Shown here: positions 33,770 through 45,440 of the stretch, piece by piece
Position numbering within the stretch: the first letter of the stretch is position 1
How the letters are laid out: each line of letters starts with the position of its first letter
Assembly (NCBI GenBank): GCA_963930775.1
Contig: OZ005692.1
Span: 7,488,135 to 7,552,134 of the forward strand
Direction: 5' to 3'
Source of the DNA: Cliona cf. orientalis
Taxonomy: Eukaryota; Porifera; Demospongiae; Clionaida; Clionaidae
DNA: 64,000 nt
Translations under genes and position numbers: made by a program
The notes under the pieces: model-generated
Told to the model about the DNA's origin: nothing
What the model saw: only the letters and a program-made list of their open reading frames with translations
The model's database searches: none

Positions 33770-34770
33770 AACTAGGACTTTGAGCACAAAACCCCTGGCG
33801 TGTCGCATGGCATGAGGTACATGTCTCAGTATTGCATACAGAAAAGGGGGGGAAGCTAGGACTGGGGGTGAGGCCATGAGGCTAATGTTATACTTGCACA
33901 GCAGTGTTTTTCAAAATTCAACAGTTCACAGTAACAAAAATCCTGTTATGTTGTATCGAACTCTGTACTGTGGTGCCGACATCAATTGAAGTAAACTCAC
34001 AGTAACCTCCGATTCTTGGGGACATGGCTAACTCATTTAAAATATCTTGAAGAACTATGATGCAAAACTTTGCACAAGATTGAAGTAAACCGCATGAGCA
34101 GTATATAGCTATGTCCAAATCTATCACTGCAAGTTGCTTACATGGGTGCAGGCACTGCATGGCTATGCATGTATACATACAAGCCGCGTGAAGTTAGCTA
34201 GCCAGAGAGTCAAAGGGCATACCACAAGAAGGCACAATGGCATGACAGTTAAACATAAATACATGTACCCCTTGAGAGATGAAATAAAGCACTGTTGCCA
34301 TTGAAAACTCCAAGTGAGCTGAGCAAAGAAGGAAGGCGGCAGTGGTGACCAGCATCAACGTTTTTTGTAACCGTGCCTGGTTATAACGTGCATGCACGTG
34401 ATCGAGGATAGTCTCGTCCCCAGACCCCACCCTTGAGGAGGGAAAAGGGTCTGGTGACTTGGGAAAAAAAGCTTGGTCCACCTGCGGAGGAATTTGTGCG
34501 TCCCAGTCATTTATCCCAGTGATATGACTCGCTAGCTACAGGAATGTAGCAGGGCCATTTCCCGCTATACAAATCTGAATCGCCTACACAGCCTTACTGG
34601 CCAATCAGATCTGAGCTGTATTCAAGCGCACCCATGTCGGTGCGCACCCAGAGCCGGCCAAACCGAGAAACCGGTCCAAAGTCTCCAGACCCTTTTCCTT
34701 CCTTTTGAGGGTGGGGTCTGGGGACAAGACTAGATCAAGGAATACCCATGCATGCACCAAAGGTTAATAA
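33770..34770. repeat. dispersed repeat R2, copy 2, carrying a nested MITE
   Basis: Homologous to 26165-26810. It is interrupted near its right end by the Mutator-like MITE at 34409-34732, after which the shared tail (GCATGCACCAAAGGTTAATAAT) resumes. Confidence 0.65.
34409..34732. mobile_element. Mutator-like MITE, 324 bp, nested in R2
   Basis: The ends read TAGTCTCGTCCCCAGACCCC and, reversed, TAGTCTTGTCCCCAGACCCC. The flanks are GATCGAGGA (34400-34408) and GATCAAGGA (34733-34741), a 9-bp duplication with one difference. No coding region. An unpaired end of the same family (GGGAACGAGACTA) lies at 35152-35164. Confidence 0.75.
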
Positions 34771-34897
34771 TAGTGCAAAGGGTCTGGTACACATCAAGCA
34801 CTTCTTGGGGCACACAGGATGCAGCATGTCATGTGATTGTCATGACAACTCATCGCAGAGCAATAGTTGGCCATAGTGCGGTGTCACTTGATATCGT

Positions 34898-35086
34898 TGT
34901 CACATGCAAGCCACATGGCGTGAATCTGATTGGCACATCAATCACTGTCACATGCAAGCCACATGGCGTGAATCTGATTGGCATGTTGATCACTGTCACA
35001 TGCAAGCCACATGGTGTGAAACTGATTGACACGTCGATCACTGTCACATGCAAGCCACATGGCGTGAATCTGATTGACACGTTGAT
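34898..35086. repeat. 48-bp tandem repeat, 3.9 units
   Basis: Units start at 34898, 34946, 34994 and 35042, each beginning TGTCACATGCAAGCCACATG. The period is a multiple of three, so one plus-strand frame gives a 16-residue repeat and the minus strand another. No start, domain or splice context makes a protein likely. Confidence 0.85.
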
Positions 35087-36634
35087 ATTCAGAAACAAGC
35101 CCCAGAAAGCACTCGATATGTAGCAGTCCCTTCTTTTGGGGGTGGGATCTGGGAACGAGACTACCACTAGCCAGACAATAGTCCAGAAGCTTAGAATTAG
35201 CAAATGACACCAAAAGTGGAACAATGCATTTTCAACAAAATCCACACAGATCAATGCGTTTGGAAAATCACTGAAGCATGTAAAATGTTCTGGGACACTG
35301 CCCACTTTTAATCATTTAGTCGTGTTCCCCCAGAAAGTGACCGTGATCTAGTAGTAAGTACTATAGGTATAGAGCTTTATCGTGCCTAGCACCATAGCTG
35401 ACTCTTGTGGTTTATAGTAGATTATTCATAATTGAACCCATGTTCCGAATGTATCGCTAACCACTGTGCTCCACCTGTTGGTTTGAGGCCAATTATGTAC
35501 TACAAAGTTTGTCTACAGCTACTATGCCAAGCTATAGTAGGCCTGGTATATAAGTTGGAAGGGGTGCTAAAAATCATTTGGGGGGGGGGGGGGGGGGGCG
35601 GGTTATAACCCCCTGACCCCCCCCCCCAGATCCGGCCCTGAATTAAGGAACCTTAGCTATATCACCGCACCTTGGACTCACAAATGAGATAATTAGCAGC
35701 TAGACAGACACACACACATATACGTGTACACACACACAAAACAATTATTGTAACCCTCCGGCGCATGAGTAGAGGATTAATAATAGAAACGTATGAAGAA
35801 ATGCTGAGCATTGCACATATACCAGCCAAGATTAAAATTAATGAAAGAAGGATGAACCTCAGAAGCTAGCACAGGTCTTTAAAATTGTACATGGCCTATG
35901 CTGGACAATATCTTTATCATAATATTATAGCCTTCCCACTCCACTAGCTAGATTAATAAGATCAGACACCTTACTCTGCCTGTTTACCAGAACCACCTAA
36001 TATTATTATTTCTACTCGTTCGTGCCAAGTGCTATCAGAGAGCATGGAATTCACTTGATAAGGATCAAGTTGCTACAGACAGCCTTAGGCCATTCAAGAA
36101 CTAGAGCTCTGTAGAGCACATACCCCGCGTGCTCTGTATACCCACTGTATATAGCATAGTACTGCAACACCCTATGGCATAGCTGTTTTATGACCTGACG
36201 ACCCTTTCCAACACTGAGCTTGAGCATGCGCAGTCGCATCAGCATGCTAAAAGAGTGGGTGTGGTCGATAACCACAGGCATGTTGAACAGAAAATGCACG
36301 ATTTGTAGCACTAGCCCCAGGCTAAGCCCTTTTGAGCAATTCGAAGCCCGGTTTTTCACCGAATCAGACTGGATATCTACCGATTGGTTGTGTTTACAGT
36401 ACGCACAGATGCCTAGAACTCGAGATCTGGCGATTTTCGTGCCGACAACGACGACGACAACGACGACAACGTGCTTTACCCCTTGCGCATGCGCGCGGGG
36501 TAATAACATTAATTTTTGTGATGCCTTGTATGTCCATTTTATGTCATTAATTTAACCATACTCGATTGACTATTATGTATCCACTGCATACTGTAATGCA
36601 TAAAGTAATGATACTAGTGATATGCAGGGCCTGT
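35087..36634. other. intergenic repeats
   Basis: G- and C-runs at 35580-35598 and about 35617-35627 mark a decayed element. An ACGACG/ACAACG microsatellite lies at about 36446-36471, followed by the palindromic word CCTTGCGCATGCGCGCGGGG. No gene recognised. Confidence 0.4.
35702..35780. repeat. CA-tract plus TAACCCTC palindrome cassette, copy 3
   Basis: ACAGACACACACACA followed, after about 40 bp, by TAACCCTCCGGCGCATGAG-TAGAGGATTA (35751-35780). Confidence 0.55.
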
Positions 36635-37069
36635 TTGGGGCGAGCCTGAGCTGAGCCTCTGAAAGTCTCTGTCAGTAGCTGCGACTCAAAAACTTGAATA
36701 AAGAGAGTCATCAGTGAGCAGCACGTCTAGTCTATCGTTTATATCGTGTTCTTAGCTGGTCCTTGTGCTATTGAGCTGATGACAGGCTCTATCTCGCTCA
36801 GAGTCTCCTCCTTTGGAGCCTTCTGCTTGCTTCTGTACGGCGCGGTACGGTAGCTTGCTTGATCACAAGCTCGAGTGTAAATTTGCAATTCGCTAAATTA
36901 GAACGGCGTATATACGGCCCGTGTCCCAGGCATGAGAATGCGCAATAGAATGTTTCGCGTTTATGTCCGTAGAGCATCACTGGGTATATAATTTCGCGTG
37001 ATCGACGTACCATATAAAATTCGCGCATAGCTGTACCGCTTACGTGGGGCTCGCTCAGGCTCGCCCCAA
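36635..37069. mobile_element. 435-bp inverted-repeat element, TTGGGGCGAGCCTGAGC ends
   Basis: A perfect 17-bp terminal inverted repeat (36635-36651 and 37053-37069). No target duplication was evident. The interior has no recognised coding region. Confidence 0.55.
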
Positions 37070-38243
37070 TTATTATTTATATAGTACATTGTAACTTAAG
37101 TATAGTTATAGATTCACAAGCATGGCGCATAGAGCACTAGAAAATAAAGAAAAGAGAAGCTAAATTAAATCTTACTTGAAACAGCCACACAAAGCCGCTC
37201 TCCAAGACAAATTCACGAAACGTCGATCGAACTTCTGATCATCTCAAACTATCGTCGTTAGCATGGCTATGGAATAGCCACGTGGAATCCCGTGCATCAT
37301 CCTCATTTTTATTTAAGTCATCTTTGTTACAATTGCCTTCCTTAATTAATTAAATTACACGTATTCCTCTACTTTTGTTTTTTTATCCCATATTCTTACT
37401 TTTAATATTGTATTATTATGCTTTTACTTGTGGTCAGCCTTTATTATGAAACGATTACCACATCCCTAGTAGCTGCATTGTATGTGGTAAAGGGTCACTA
37501 TGTATGTTAGTAGCATACTTGAGTTATGCAATGTTACGTAATTATCAAAATTAATGCTTTGAAGTGGAATAACTAACAGATGACAAACATTAAAGAATTT
37601 ACAGAACCATTTTCCATATTCACCTATATCTGTGCCAAATTTCACGATTGATTTGATACCCTTACTGGCAAATATTGCTTGTTATATCCCCAGTAGCAAT
37701 TTACTTTATGAGATAATTGTGTTGTAACCTATGATGAAATTATGATGCAACCTATGAGGTAAATCCAGGGCCTCGCTGGAGCCTTTCTTGGACTTGAAAA
37801 TCAGTAAATATCTTATACGCGTGTATCCAGCAAATACATACATTACTACAAGCTGAGCGCTTTCTCTGAGATCAAGAGGTACCGCTGGTTGAACTTCACA
37901 CGTTTTCTTGGCTTACGTAATGCCATGGATATATAAAGCTAGCCTTGCGCTATATATAGCACACATTATTGCGAAGGGGTTGGCATGAGTGAGAATGCAG
38001 CGCGATCAACCTGAAGTTCGGGAGGTAAACTGCACTGTCAAGTTCGTCTCTGTGATTAAAGCATCGAAACTTGTTAGTATTGAGGTTGAGAGTCGGTCTT
38101 AGACACCATTTCCATGATTTGTGGTGCCAGCAATAATGTGTACTACACATTCTATTGATGACCATTTACCACAAGCACCAGTACACTATGCAGCCACTGG
38201 GGATATGGTCAAGTATTCATATCAGAAAAGTAAATTGCTACTA
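37070..38243. other. intergenic
   Basis: No recognised gene. A 65-bp stretch near 38028-38093 resembles 22665-22730 (CTGTCAAGTTC-TCTCTGTGATTAA), so it is a dispersed repeat fragment. Confidence 0.35.
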
Positions 38244-38539
38244 GGATGTAATGAAAAACTTAGACTACATCCCTTGTCCCTCAAGAAAAGCATTCACTGC
38301 GCCTAATATTGTATGCCACCATTATCAACCTCGGATACATCGATAAACTGCGCATGCTCCGTATACACATATATTTGGGCATGCGGCTTGAGCCAGTTGA
38401 CCCAGACATGACCTTCATCTGCCATGTGCTTGACTGAATAGGGAAATCCCCCAAAGAGCTTAGTCACTAAAGAAAGTGAACTGAGAGAATCGCCATATAT
38501 CATCGATAGTCCACGATTTCTCCAATGCTAGGTTCGAAT
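38244..38539. repeat. 294-bp direct duplication, copy 1
   Basis: Matches 38667-38960 with moderate divergence, from GGAT-TAATGAAAAACTTAG to GCTAGGTTCGAAT. Minus-strand open frames in both copies end in similar peptides (VDVYEVDNGGI, IDVSEVDNGGI), suggesting an old coding fragment. A third, more diverged piece is near 45880-45990. Confidence 0.65.
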
Positions 38540-38666
38540 GGTCATGCGAGCTAAACATTTTGAAGCAGTCTTCATCCCAATTTCATCATCATAGGTTTCA
38601 TCATCATTAATTTCATCTTAATTACCTCATCGGTTGGCTGAATTGTTTTTTGTTGATTGGGACTCG

Positions 38667-38960
38667 GGATATAATGAAAAACTTAGACTACATCCCTCGT
38701 CCCTCATGAAAAGTATTCACTGCACCTGCTGTATGCCGCCATTATCAACCTCGTATACATCAACAAACAGTGCATCCTCTGTATACACGTGTATTGGGGC
38801 GCACAGTTTGAGCTGGTTGACCCGGACGTGATCTCCACCTGCCATGTGCTCAACTGAATAGAGAAATCCCCCCAGAGTGTAAACTCGCCAAAGAAAGCAA
38901 AATGAGAGAATCGCCATATGTCATCGATAGTTCACGATCTCTTCTATGCTAGGTTCGAAT
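38667..38960. repeat. 294-bp direct duplication, copy 2
   Basis: See copy 1. The spacing of the two copies is about 420 bp. Confidence 0.65.
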
Positions 38961-41404
38961 TCTAGGTCCCAACGACCTTTCATGTGAGCAAAACACATTG
39001 AAGGTTCGCAGCAATTAAATCATAAGTTTCATCATAGGTTTCATCACAATTTCATCACATTTCATCATTGGTTGTCTGATTTTTTTGTGGATAATTAAAT
39101 CTTGGGACTCGGGATGTAATACAAATGTAAATACCCCACGCGCATGTACAAGGGGTAAAGTAATTGGTTTTGTCTATCGCATGCACGCAGGATAAAGTAA
39201 TCGGTATAATTGTCTATCGTTGTTTATCGTTAGCACAAGCATAAATACACCGTATCCATCAATATTGCCGAAAAACTGGCTTCACTATGCTTCAAATCGT
39301 TTGGCAAGGCCCAAGAGCATTGAAAAATATTTCATTTTGTTGGCCACACCTATGGACACATGTGCTTTCTGCTCATGCGCACAACCTGGCACAAGATGTA
39401 GGCAAAGGTCGTCAACAGGCTGCTCGTATCATCAAGTTCTTTGAGCTCTGCTGCAGTGCACGCAGGGTGTGTGCTTTATAAAGCTCTAGTTACATGTAGC
39501 ATTCATGAAATTGCTATCTGGCTGTTCCTTGCATTATTGCAAAAATCTTAGAGAAAAAAAAAACATGTCTAGCAGAAGGTTCAGAGTCGTACCTAAGTCA
39601 TACCTATGGTGGCTTGTAACACCTCCACTTCTATCATCCATAATTATATCAATCCAAGGTAGGCTGCTCTGTCAGAGCGTTTGATCACTGCACCTTGTGT
39701 AATGACTAAGGATTTTATTGGCTAACCATAGCTTACTTCTTTGATTCAGTACCATAGTGAAGTGATAGACTGCATGGGGTGCACTGACTAGGAGTACTAA
39801 GAATGATATCATGCATATGAGATAAAGTACTAGCAGCCTTGGATGATGCAAGCAAGAAAGGTTCAGTGGCAGGAGCATGAAGGCTGTTTAGTGGTATAGC
39901 TAAATACTATTAGCAAAATTAATGGTGGAAGTACTATGATGATCTCAGGAGCCTCTAGAATGCGTCTCAGACCACCTAAAAGGCACGCTATACAGTATAT
40001 AGTATATATATAGAGTATGCTTCCAGACCGCCCATAGGAGGAGCCGCCTTACAGCGGCTGGGCACTGGTACCTGTGCTCGACCAAGCTAATAGCTACTCC
40101 TAGCTACGCCGCTGAAATGAGGCTCAAGCTGTTAATTGGTGCTATCCTAGAAACAATACATGTGCAAAAAAAGGGCTAGTATGCAGTAAGCTTGCCTTGG
40201 TAGGCCTGTAGCTACTAACGGTTTGAATCGGTTACTAATTCAATCTTCTGCCACTCTCCCACTGACAGCTTTATAGAGCCCTAAGAGTTACCAAGGGACT
40301 AGTTAGTTCCAAGGTCTCTACTCAGGCTTTGAGAATTGTACTATGGCTTCTGGGCACATCTCGTCTCGTGTGCATCTAAAATTTTGTTCTTACTCTTTTC
40401 AGCGATTCCAGCCACATCACCTGGTGCAACGGCATCAAAAAAATGCATGTGGGCTCCCTCAAGGTGAACATGCAAGGCTTATAAAATATATGGTTCAGCT
40501 GGATCAGGTAAATCAATATTTGATCGCATACACCTTCTTGGCCCCAAATTGCTTGTCCTTTTGCTGGTGGTGATGATGTGATGTCCTACTCTTGGCTTCA
40601 TAATTTGTTCCAAGACAGACAACACAGTGGACCTTCTTCGGTTGCTATTAAATACTGCAGTATAGGCAACCTGAAGGAGTTCCCCAGGAGAACATGTTCG
40701 CTACTGCACGTGCTCTCTGGAGCAGTGTGATGAACCCCTGCACATTAATTAGTGCATCACTAATCTTTACCAATAGTCTTGCATGAGGCGTAATATGATT
40801 TCACGGTTAGTGCATTATGGCATATATCTTCCACTAAGCAACAATGTAGAAAAGGGATATACTAATACCGAAGAATCCCGCATTTACACCCCCCCTGCAT
40901 TTTTAGCTCAACAGTAGTTTTATCTCGTGTATAAGCCCCCCCTCCTTAATTGTTAATACAAGGGTGTAGACATAATTATCAAAGTGGGAGGGGGGGTTAT
41001 GACAAGTGCGTGCGAAGTGCACGAAAAATTTTGATCCTGTTGTGTCCAGAATCTTAAAAATGCATTAAAATTGGGCAAGTGGAAACTGAAGAACGGAAAC
41101 AGAAAGCTGAAATGGAAAACTGAAGCGGAAAGCGGAAACGAAAAAGCTGAAAATTGGCAGTGGTCGTCAGAAATATAAACGGTATTGAGCATGCATTGAG
41201 CTAGAGTCTTTGACATCTGGCCATGCATAAGAAAATTAATGAAGGTTGATATATTAGATATTCATTCCCTGCAGCTAGTGTGAAGACCTTGTAAACAAAC
41301 ATCCAAGTGACATTACTGTATTGTCGGTGATCATCACTGTCTGAGGGCCATGATAATAGGCACCATGCAATTATAGCAAAAATTTAGTTATTAAATGTTA
41401 CTAC
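38961..41404. other. intergenic, no recognised gene
   Basis: A palindromic word TACCCC...GGGGTA lies at about 39134-39165. Open frames (for example 40343-40573 plus) have no domain signal. I see nothing else I can name. Confidence 0.35.
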
Positions 41405-41438
41405 TAGCCTCGTCCTTGGGGGACTGGTGACAAGGCTA
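41405..41438. mobile_element. 34-bp Mutator-like remnant with 9-bp TSD
   Basis: TAGCCTCGTCC at the left and, reversed, TAGCCTTGTCACC at the right. TGTTACTAC occurs immediately before (41396-41404) and after (41439-41447). Confidence 0.65.
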
Positions 41439-41875
41439 TGTTACTACTGGACTCCTATATTGATATCAGGGTCGCTGATTCAGTAAGTGCTCCACTTGGA
41501 TGTCCAGTTATGATTCTCGAGTTCAGACGTACTGTACAGCTACTTTGTGAGCCCTCAGGCTCATCAACAGTTACTATACAAAATCTGAAGTAGTTAGACT
41601 AGTAGCTATTGGCTACAGTGTGATTCTTTACTTTATAGACTTTTACTGCTTAGCACGGTAATAATAATAATAATAGCAGATTTTGAGCCACTTTGACCTT
41701 GAATACGGGCCACCTCTAATTAGGCCACTGAGTACTGATATTTAGTTTGTCACTCTGGACTTCCTTCACCAACTTCAAAATTGTACTGCCTGGTTTAGCA
41801 TTCAGCATCTTGTACTCTGGCCCTGAGTCTGGGTGCCATACTGGAATCTTCCTGTTGTTCATTCATCTATAGGAG

Positions 41876-43332
41876 TAGTCTGGCGGGCCAGCCCCTTCGC
41901 AAGAGGGAGGAAGGGTCTGGTGTCATGCCTATATGCGATTTGTACCGCTGCAGCCAGGAGTGCAGCCCAATCAGATCGCGCCACGTCACCACCAATATTG
42001 TGGAGCTATCTAAATACTCGGGCTGACCAATCAGATGCCTGCTCTTCGTTTTTAAGGTACCATTAAATTGCGTGGGCGTGAGGTGGGGGATATGACACCT
42101 AAACCACATCAAAGTCATTAGTGAGGTGCATGTTGTGTAACCACGCCCTTTTAATTGCACAGGTCTCAGGGGTGTGGCTGCTAGAGCCGGAAGTGCTCAT
42201 TTAACATCCTCCATGGACCGGAAGCCGAGCCGGAAGGGAGGGGCCAGGCCACGCCCAAAACAGCCCCACCCTGTTCCCCAAGGACCACCATTCTCAATCA
42301 AGTGCCTACTAACCACCGGATGTCCACCGGAAGCCCACAATCAATCCCAATTAAAACACACAGCTTCCTCAAGGCCAAAACACACACAAACACTTGGAGG
42401 CCGTTCTGCCACACAGCCCACGCAAGAGCTCACCTCATTTCCTGTGTGGGCGGAGTAACAACACGTCATCGCAACCACATCCGCTTCAAACCATCGTCAG
42501 CTTCCGTCCAGCCGTACAGGCCCCTCGATCGCACCGGCGTACAGTGCCTCATTAACTGACATGGCCTCACCTTTGACCTCCTGCCACGCCCCCAAAGCCT
42601 CCTCGCGGGGTTCAAAGGTCACCACCGCTTCCGGGACACGCCCACCTATCGCCGAGGCCAAGTCCCAGGCGCCGATATCCAAGCACTGGCCCGTGAAGCC
42701 ACGCCCAATCGGAAGCAATAAAACCTGCATTAACGCACACGCACACACTCCACACAGTGCCAGGAACACGCCCACATGCTTAATTAGGCCTAATTGGCTT
42801 TTTTTTTTTTTTTTTTTTTTTTTTGTCGTTGCGGTTAATAGTTAAGCAAGAATGCTTTGATCTTGCTTTGATGTGGGCAATTACCGGCCTTTTCTTCAGG
42901 GGCCACTTCCGGTCGCTAATTACACGCGCATAATCATCCCTGGCCGATTCTGGACACGCCCACCTTCGACCAAAAGCACTCGTATGGCCTCTTCGGCCAC
43001 GCCCCTTCACGATTCGCTAATTGAATTAGCCATTCCTGACGCTCACGCCCACGCAATTAAATGGTACCTTAATAAATTGTTATGATCGCCAGCCTCATGA
43101 AGATCTAGCACCTGGTTGGTCAGAACGCTTGGTAGGGACAACCCCAACTGTTTATTGAATAAGAAGAGTGGGCCTCTGATTGGTCAGCCTGCATACCAGT
43201 AGGCACGCAATATTAGTGGTGACGTGGAGCGATCTGATTGGGCTGCACTCCTGGCTGCAGCGGTACAAGTCGCGTATAGGCATGACACCAGACCCTTCCT
43301 CCCTCTTGCGAAGGGGCTGGCCCGCCAGACTA
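41876..43332. mobile_element. Mutator-like non-autonomous element, 1457 bp, 9-bp TSD
   Basis: Long inverted ends (about 130 bp well matched) start TAGTCTGGCGGGCCAG. The perfect duplication CTATAGGAG lies at 41867-41875 and 43333-43341. The interior is GC-rich, has about ten CACGCCC/GGGCGTG words and about six CCGGAAG/CTTCCGG words, and a run of 26 T (42799-42824). The proline/serine-rich open frames across it look compositional, and no transposase is present. Confidence 0.82.
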
Positions 43333-43341
43333 CTATAGGAG

Positions 43342-43689
43342 GTGGTGTGCTGTGGCTAGCAGCAAAAAGTGAAATAGATCTCTATCTCCGGTCACTATTA
43401 GTATAACCTAAACCTCAAACTTAGGTCGAGCCAGGAATCTTGTATCCAGCTGTCAGGCTAAGCTGAAAGACAGATTGCGCATGCGCAAAAGGTGCCATTA
43501 GCGCAACGAATGTTGACGACCACTTTCCAATTTCAGCTTTTCCGTTTCCGATTTCCGCTTCCGTTTTCCGTTTCCACTTGCCCATTAAAAATTAGCTATT
43601 TCCAGCAATTATAATATCTCAAATTTGTTGCATGTTATTGGCTACCCAACTATGATTACAGTAAATACAACTAGAATTTAATCAACTTT
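43342..43689. other. short intergenic stretch
   Basis: Contains TTGCGCATGCGCAAAA (about 43475) and repeated TTCCG...TTTCC words that are mirrored at about 41085-41150. No gene. Confidence 0.3.
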
Positions 43690-44403
43690 AACAATCCCAA
43701 TATATACAAGTATAAAAACAATTGAATAATTAAAATTGAAGAATGAAGTAGGGATGGCAGGAACAAAAAGTACACAACAAGAGATAATTGTATCTAGCTA
43801 CTATACATCCCCACGCTTGCTTTTCTCGACTATTATGCACCTATATAGCTACTAGAGTTTAATGTCGACGTGTTTGTTGAGTGGTATGTGGGAGATATTC
43901 AGGTTCCCTAGTTGTCATAATGATTCATTTTATCAGTTTTGATTCAATCGCATTATTACTGGTTATGTTTGTACCCCTCAAAAAGCAAGCGTAGGGATGT
44001 ATAGTAGCTAGATACGATTATCTCTTGTTTGTGTACATTTTGTTCCTGCCATCCCTACTTCAATTTTATTCAATTGTTTTTTAAATTATACTTGTTTCTG
44101 TTCTTTTTTTATTTTACTTAGTAATGCAATCTTATCACAACTTCTATCCAGTGTAATGAAGTGGAAGATGGGAGGTGTCAAAATTCGTAGCCACACCCCT
44201 CATTAACTTACGTTCATATTATGCCTATATATATAGAACTTAAATTTCGTGGGACTTAATTTTCGCTGTTTTCGCGGATACAGCGGCTTCCGCGAAAATT
44301 ATTCAACGACAATGCCCACGAGCGCGCGCCCATACCAGGCCGGAACCGCGAAATTTATTCAACGAAAATTTTGTAGAGAGCTATCCGCGAAATTAAGGCG
44401 CTA

Positions 44404-44732
44404 TAGAGGGATTCCGTAAATCGCCGCGCTAATTAGATAAGCGGCAGAACTCGACGTACCACGCCTACTGCCACACCCTTTGTGGGCAAAAAGGCCAACT
44501 GCTGCCTGTTGTTGTATTGAAACGTGTCAAGTTTTTTTTTTCGAAAATGAGCGACTATTTCGAAGGTCTGAGCAATAAAGCGAAGAAAAAATACAAAGAG
44601 AAGCTCCAAGCAGTCGGTCTTGGTATCCAAGACGATCCTTACTAGCTTGAGAACGGCAGTAGGCGTAAAACGTCGACTTCGGCCGCTTAGCTGATTAGCG
44701 CCGCGGGATAATCGATTTGCGGAATCCCTCTA
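44404..44732 (+). mobile_element. 329-bp TA-flanked element with a 32-codon open frame
   Basis: The ends TAGAGGGATTCCGTAAATCG and, reversed, TAGAGGGATTCCGCAAATCG are flanked by TA (44402-44403 and 44733-44734). Nested inside R1 copy B. Confidence 0.7.
44547..44645 (+). CDS. short leader peptide inside the TA element
   Basis: ATG at 44547 to TAG at 44643. It encodes MSDYFEGLSNKAKKKYKEKL then ending DDPY, 32 residues, lysine-rich. It resembles the first exon of a larger transposon or host protein captured by a deleted element. Nothing downstream continues it. The function is unknown. Confidence 0.3.
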   Translation: MSDYFEGLSNKAKKKYKEKLQAVGLGIQDDPY

Positions 44733-45440
44733 TACGGTAGTAGTATTTTTTAGGCGGCCCATGAGACTCCGCTTAGGGAGAAAACCGAGTTATAAGTTTT
44801 ATTGTTGGCAGCAGCTAGCTCAGTACCCGGCGTAATTTTATGATCTGTACGTTTAATATCGCTCCTCGAGCCTTGCACCTTCATATCCATGATCGATCTA
44901 GCACACCCACTCTGCAGCGCAACGCTGCACGTGCTAGTAGAGCGCTCGCGCTAGCGCTAGTATAGTAGCTACCTCACATGACTTCACCATGGCAACATGC
45001 ATGCGCATTATATCTCAAAATGGCTTATCACATATTACCCGGACCCAATCGTTAATGTGTCGCACACATTAACTATTGCGTAAATGCCGAGATAACTCCA
45101 AACTAGCGTGCCACTGCACTGCGCGCTACAATTTCGAGTGGATTTATATGAGAACTAAGGTGAGAGGTCCAGACAATCTTGAGTTAGCCCTGGAAATGAG
45201 AAAGAAAGAAGAAAGAATGAGAAATGGCCATTGTTTTGAACATCTGGTTCTGGCATATACAATTGATTTGATGAATGATCTTGGTCTTGTTAGATAATTT
45301 GCTGGAGATCCTGATTTTCACACTTAGAAATTTCACAAAATTACTTATTTTGAGATATTTGGGTATTTGTTATGTATTACATACTGACATATCCGGGCCA
45401 TCCCTACTTATAGAGTCTACCGACTCTATGATAGTGATTC

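Larger units (their letters stand above)
43690..45440 (+). repeat. dispersed repeat R1, copy B, with nested insertions
   Basis: Same orientation as copy A (11985-13240). It is longer because about 500 bp (44225-44745), including the TA-flanked element at 44404-44732, sit between the words CGTTCAT and TTTAGGCGG-CCC that are close together in copy A. The right end GGGCCATCCCTAC is followed by a TAGAGTC/GACTCTA hairpin, as in copy A. Confidence 0.7.

Noticed and set aside
34898..35086. CRISPR-like array
   Set aside because: The units are directly adjacent with no unique spacers, and the genome is eukaryotic.
34752..35305. Open frames with 16-residue repeats on both strands
   Set aside because: Explained by the 48-bp tandem repeat; no supporting gene structure.
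38520..38960. GGTTCGAAT words suggesting tRNA T-loops
   Set aside because: No cloverleaf, A-box or acceptor stem around them; they are parts of the duplicated 294-bp repeat.
42174..42845. Pro/Ser-rich open frames inside the 1.46-kb Mutator-like element
   Set aside because: The frames arise from CACGCCC and CCGGAAG composition; no start context, domain or splice signal.
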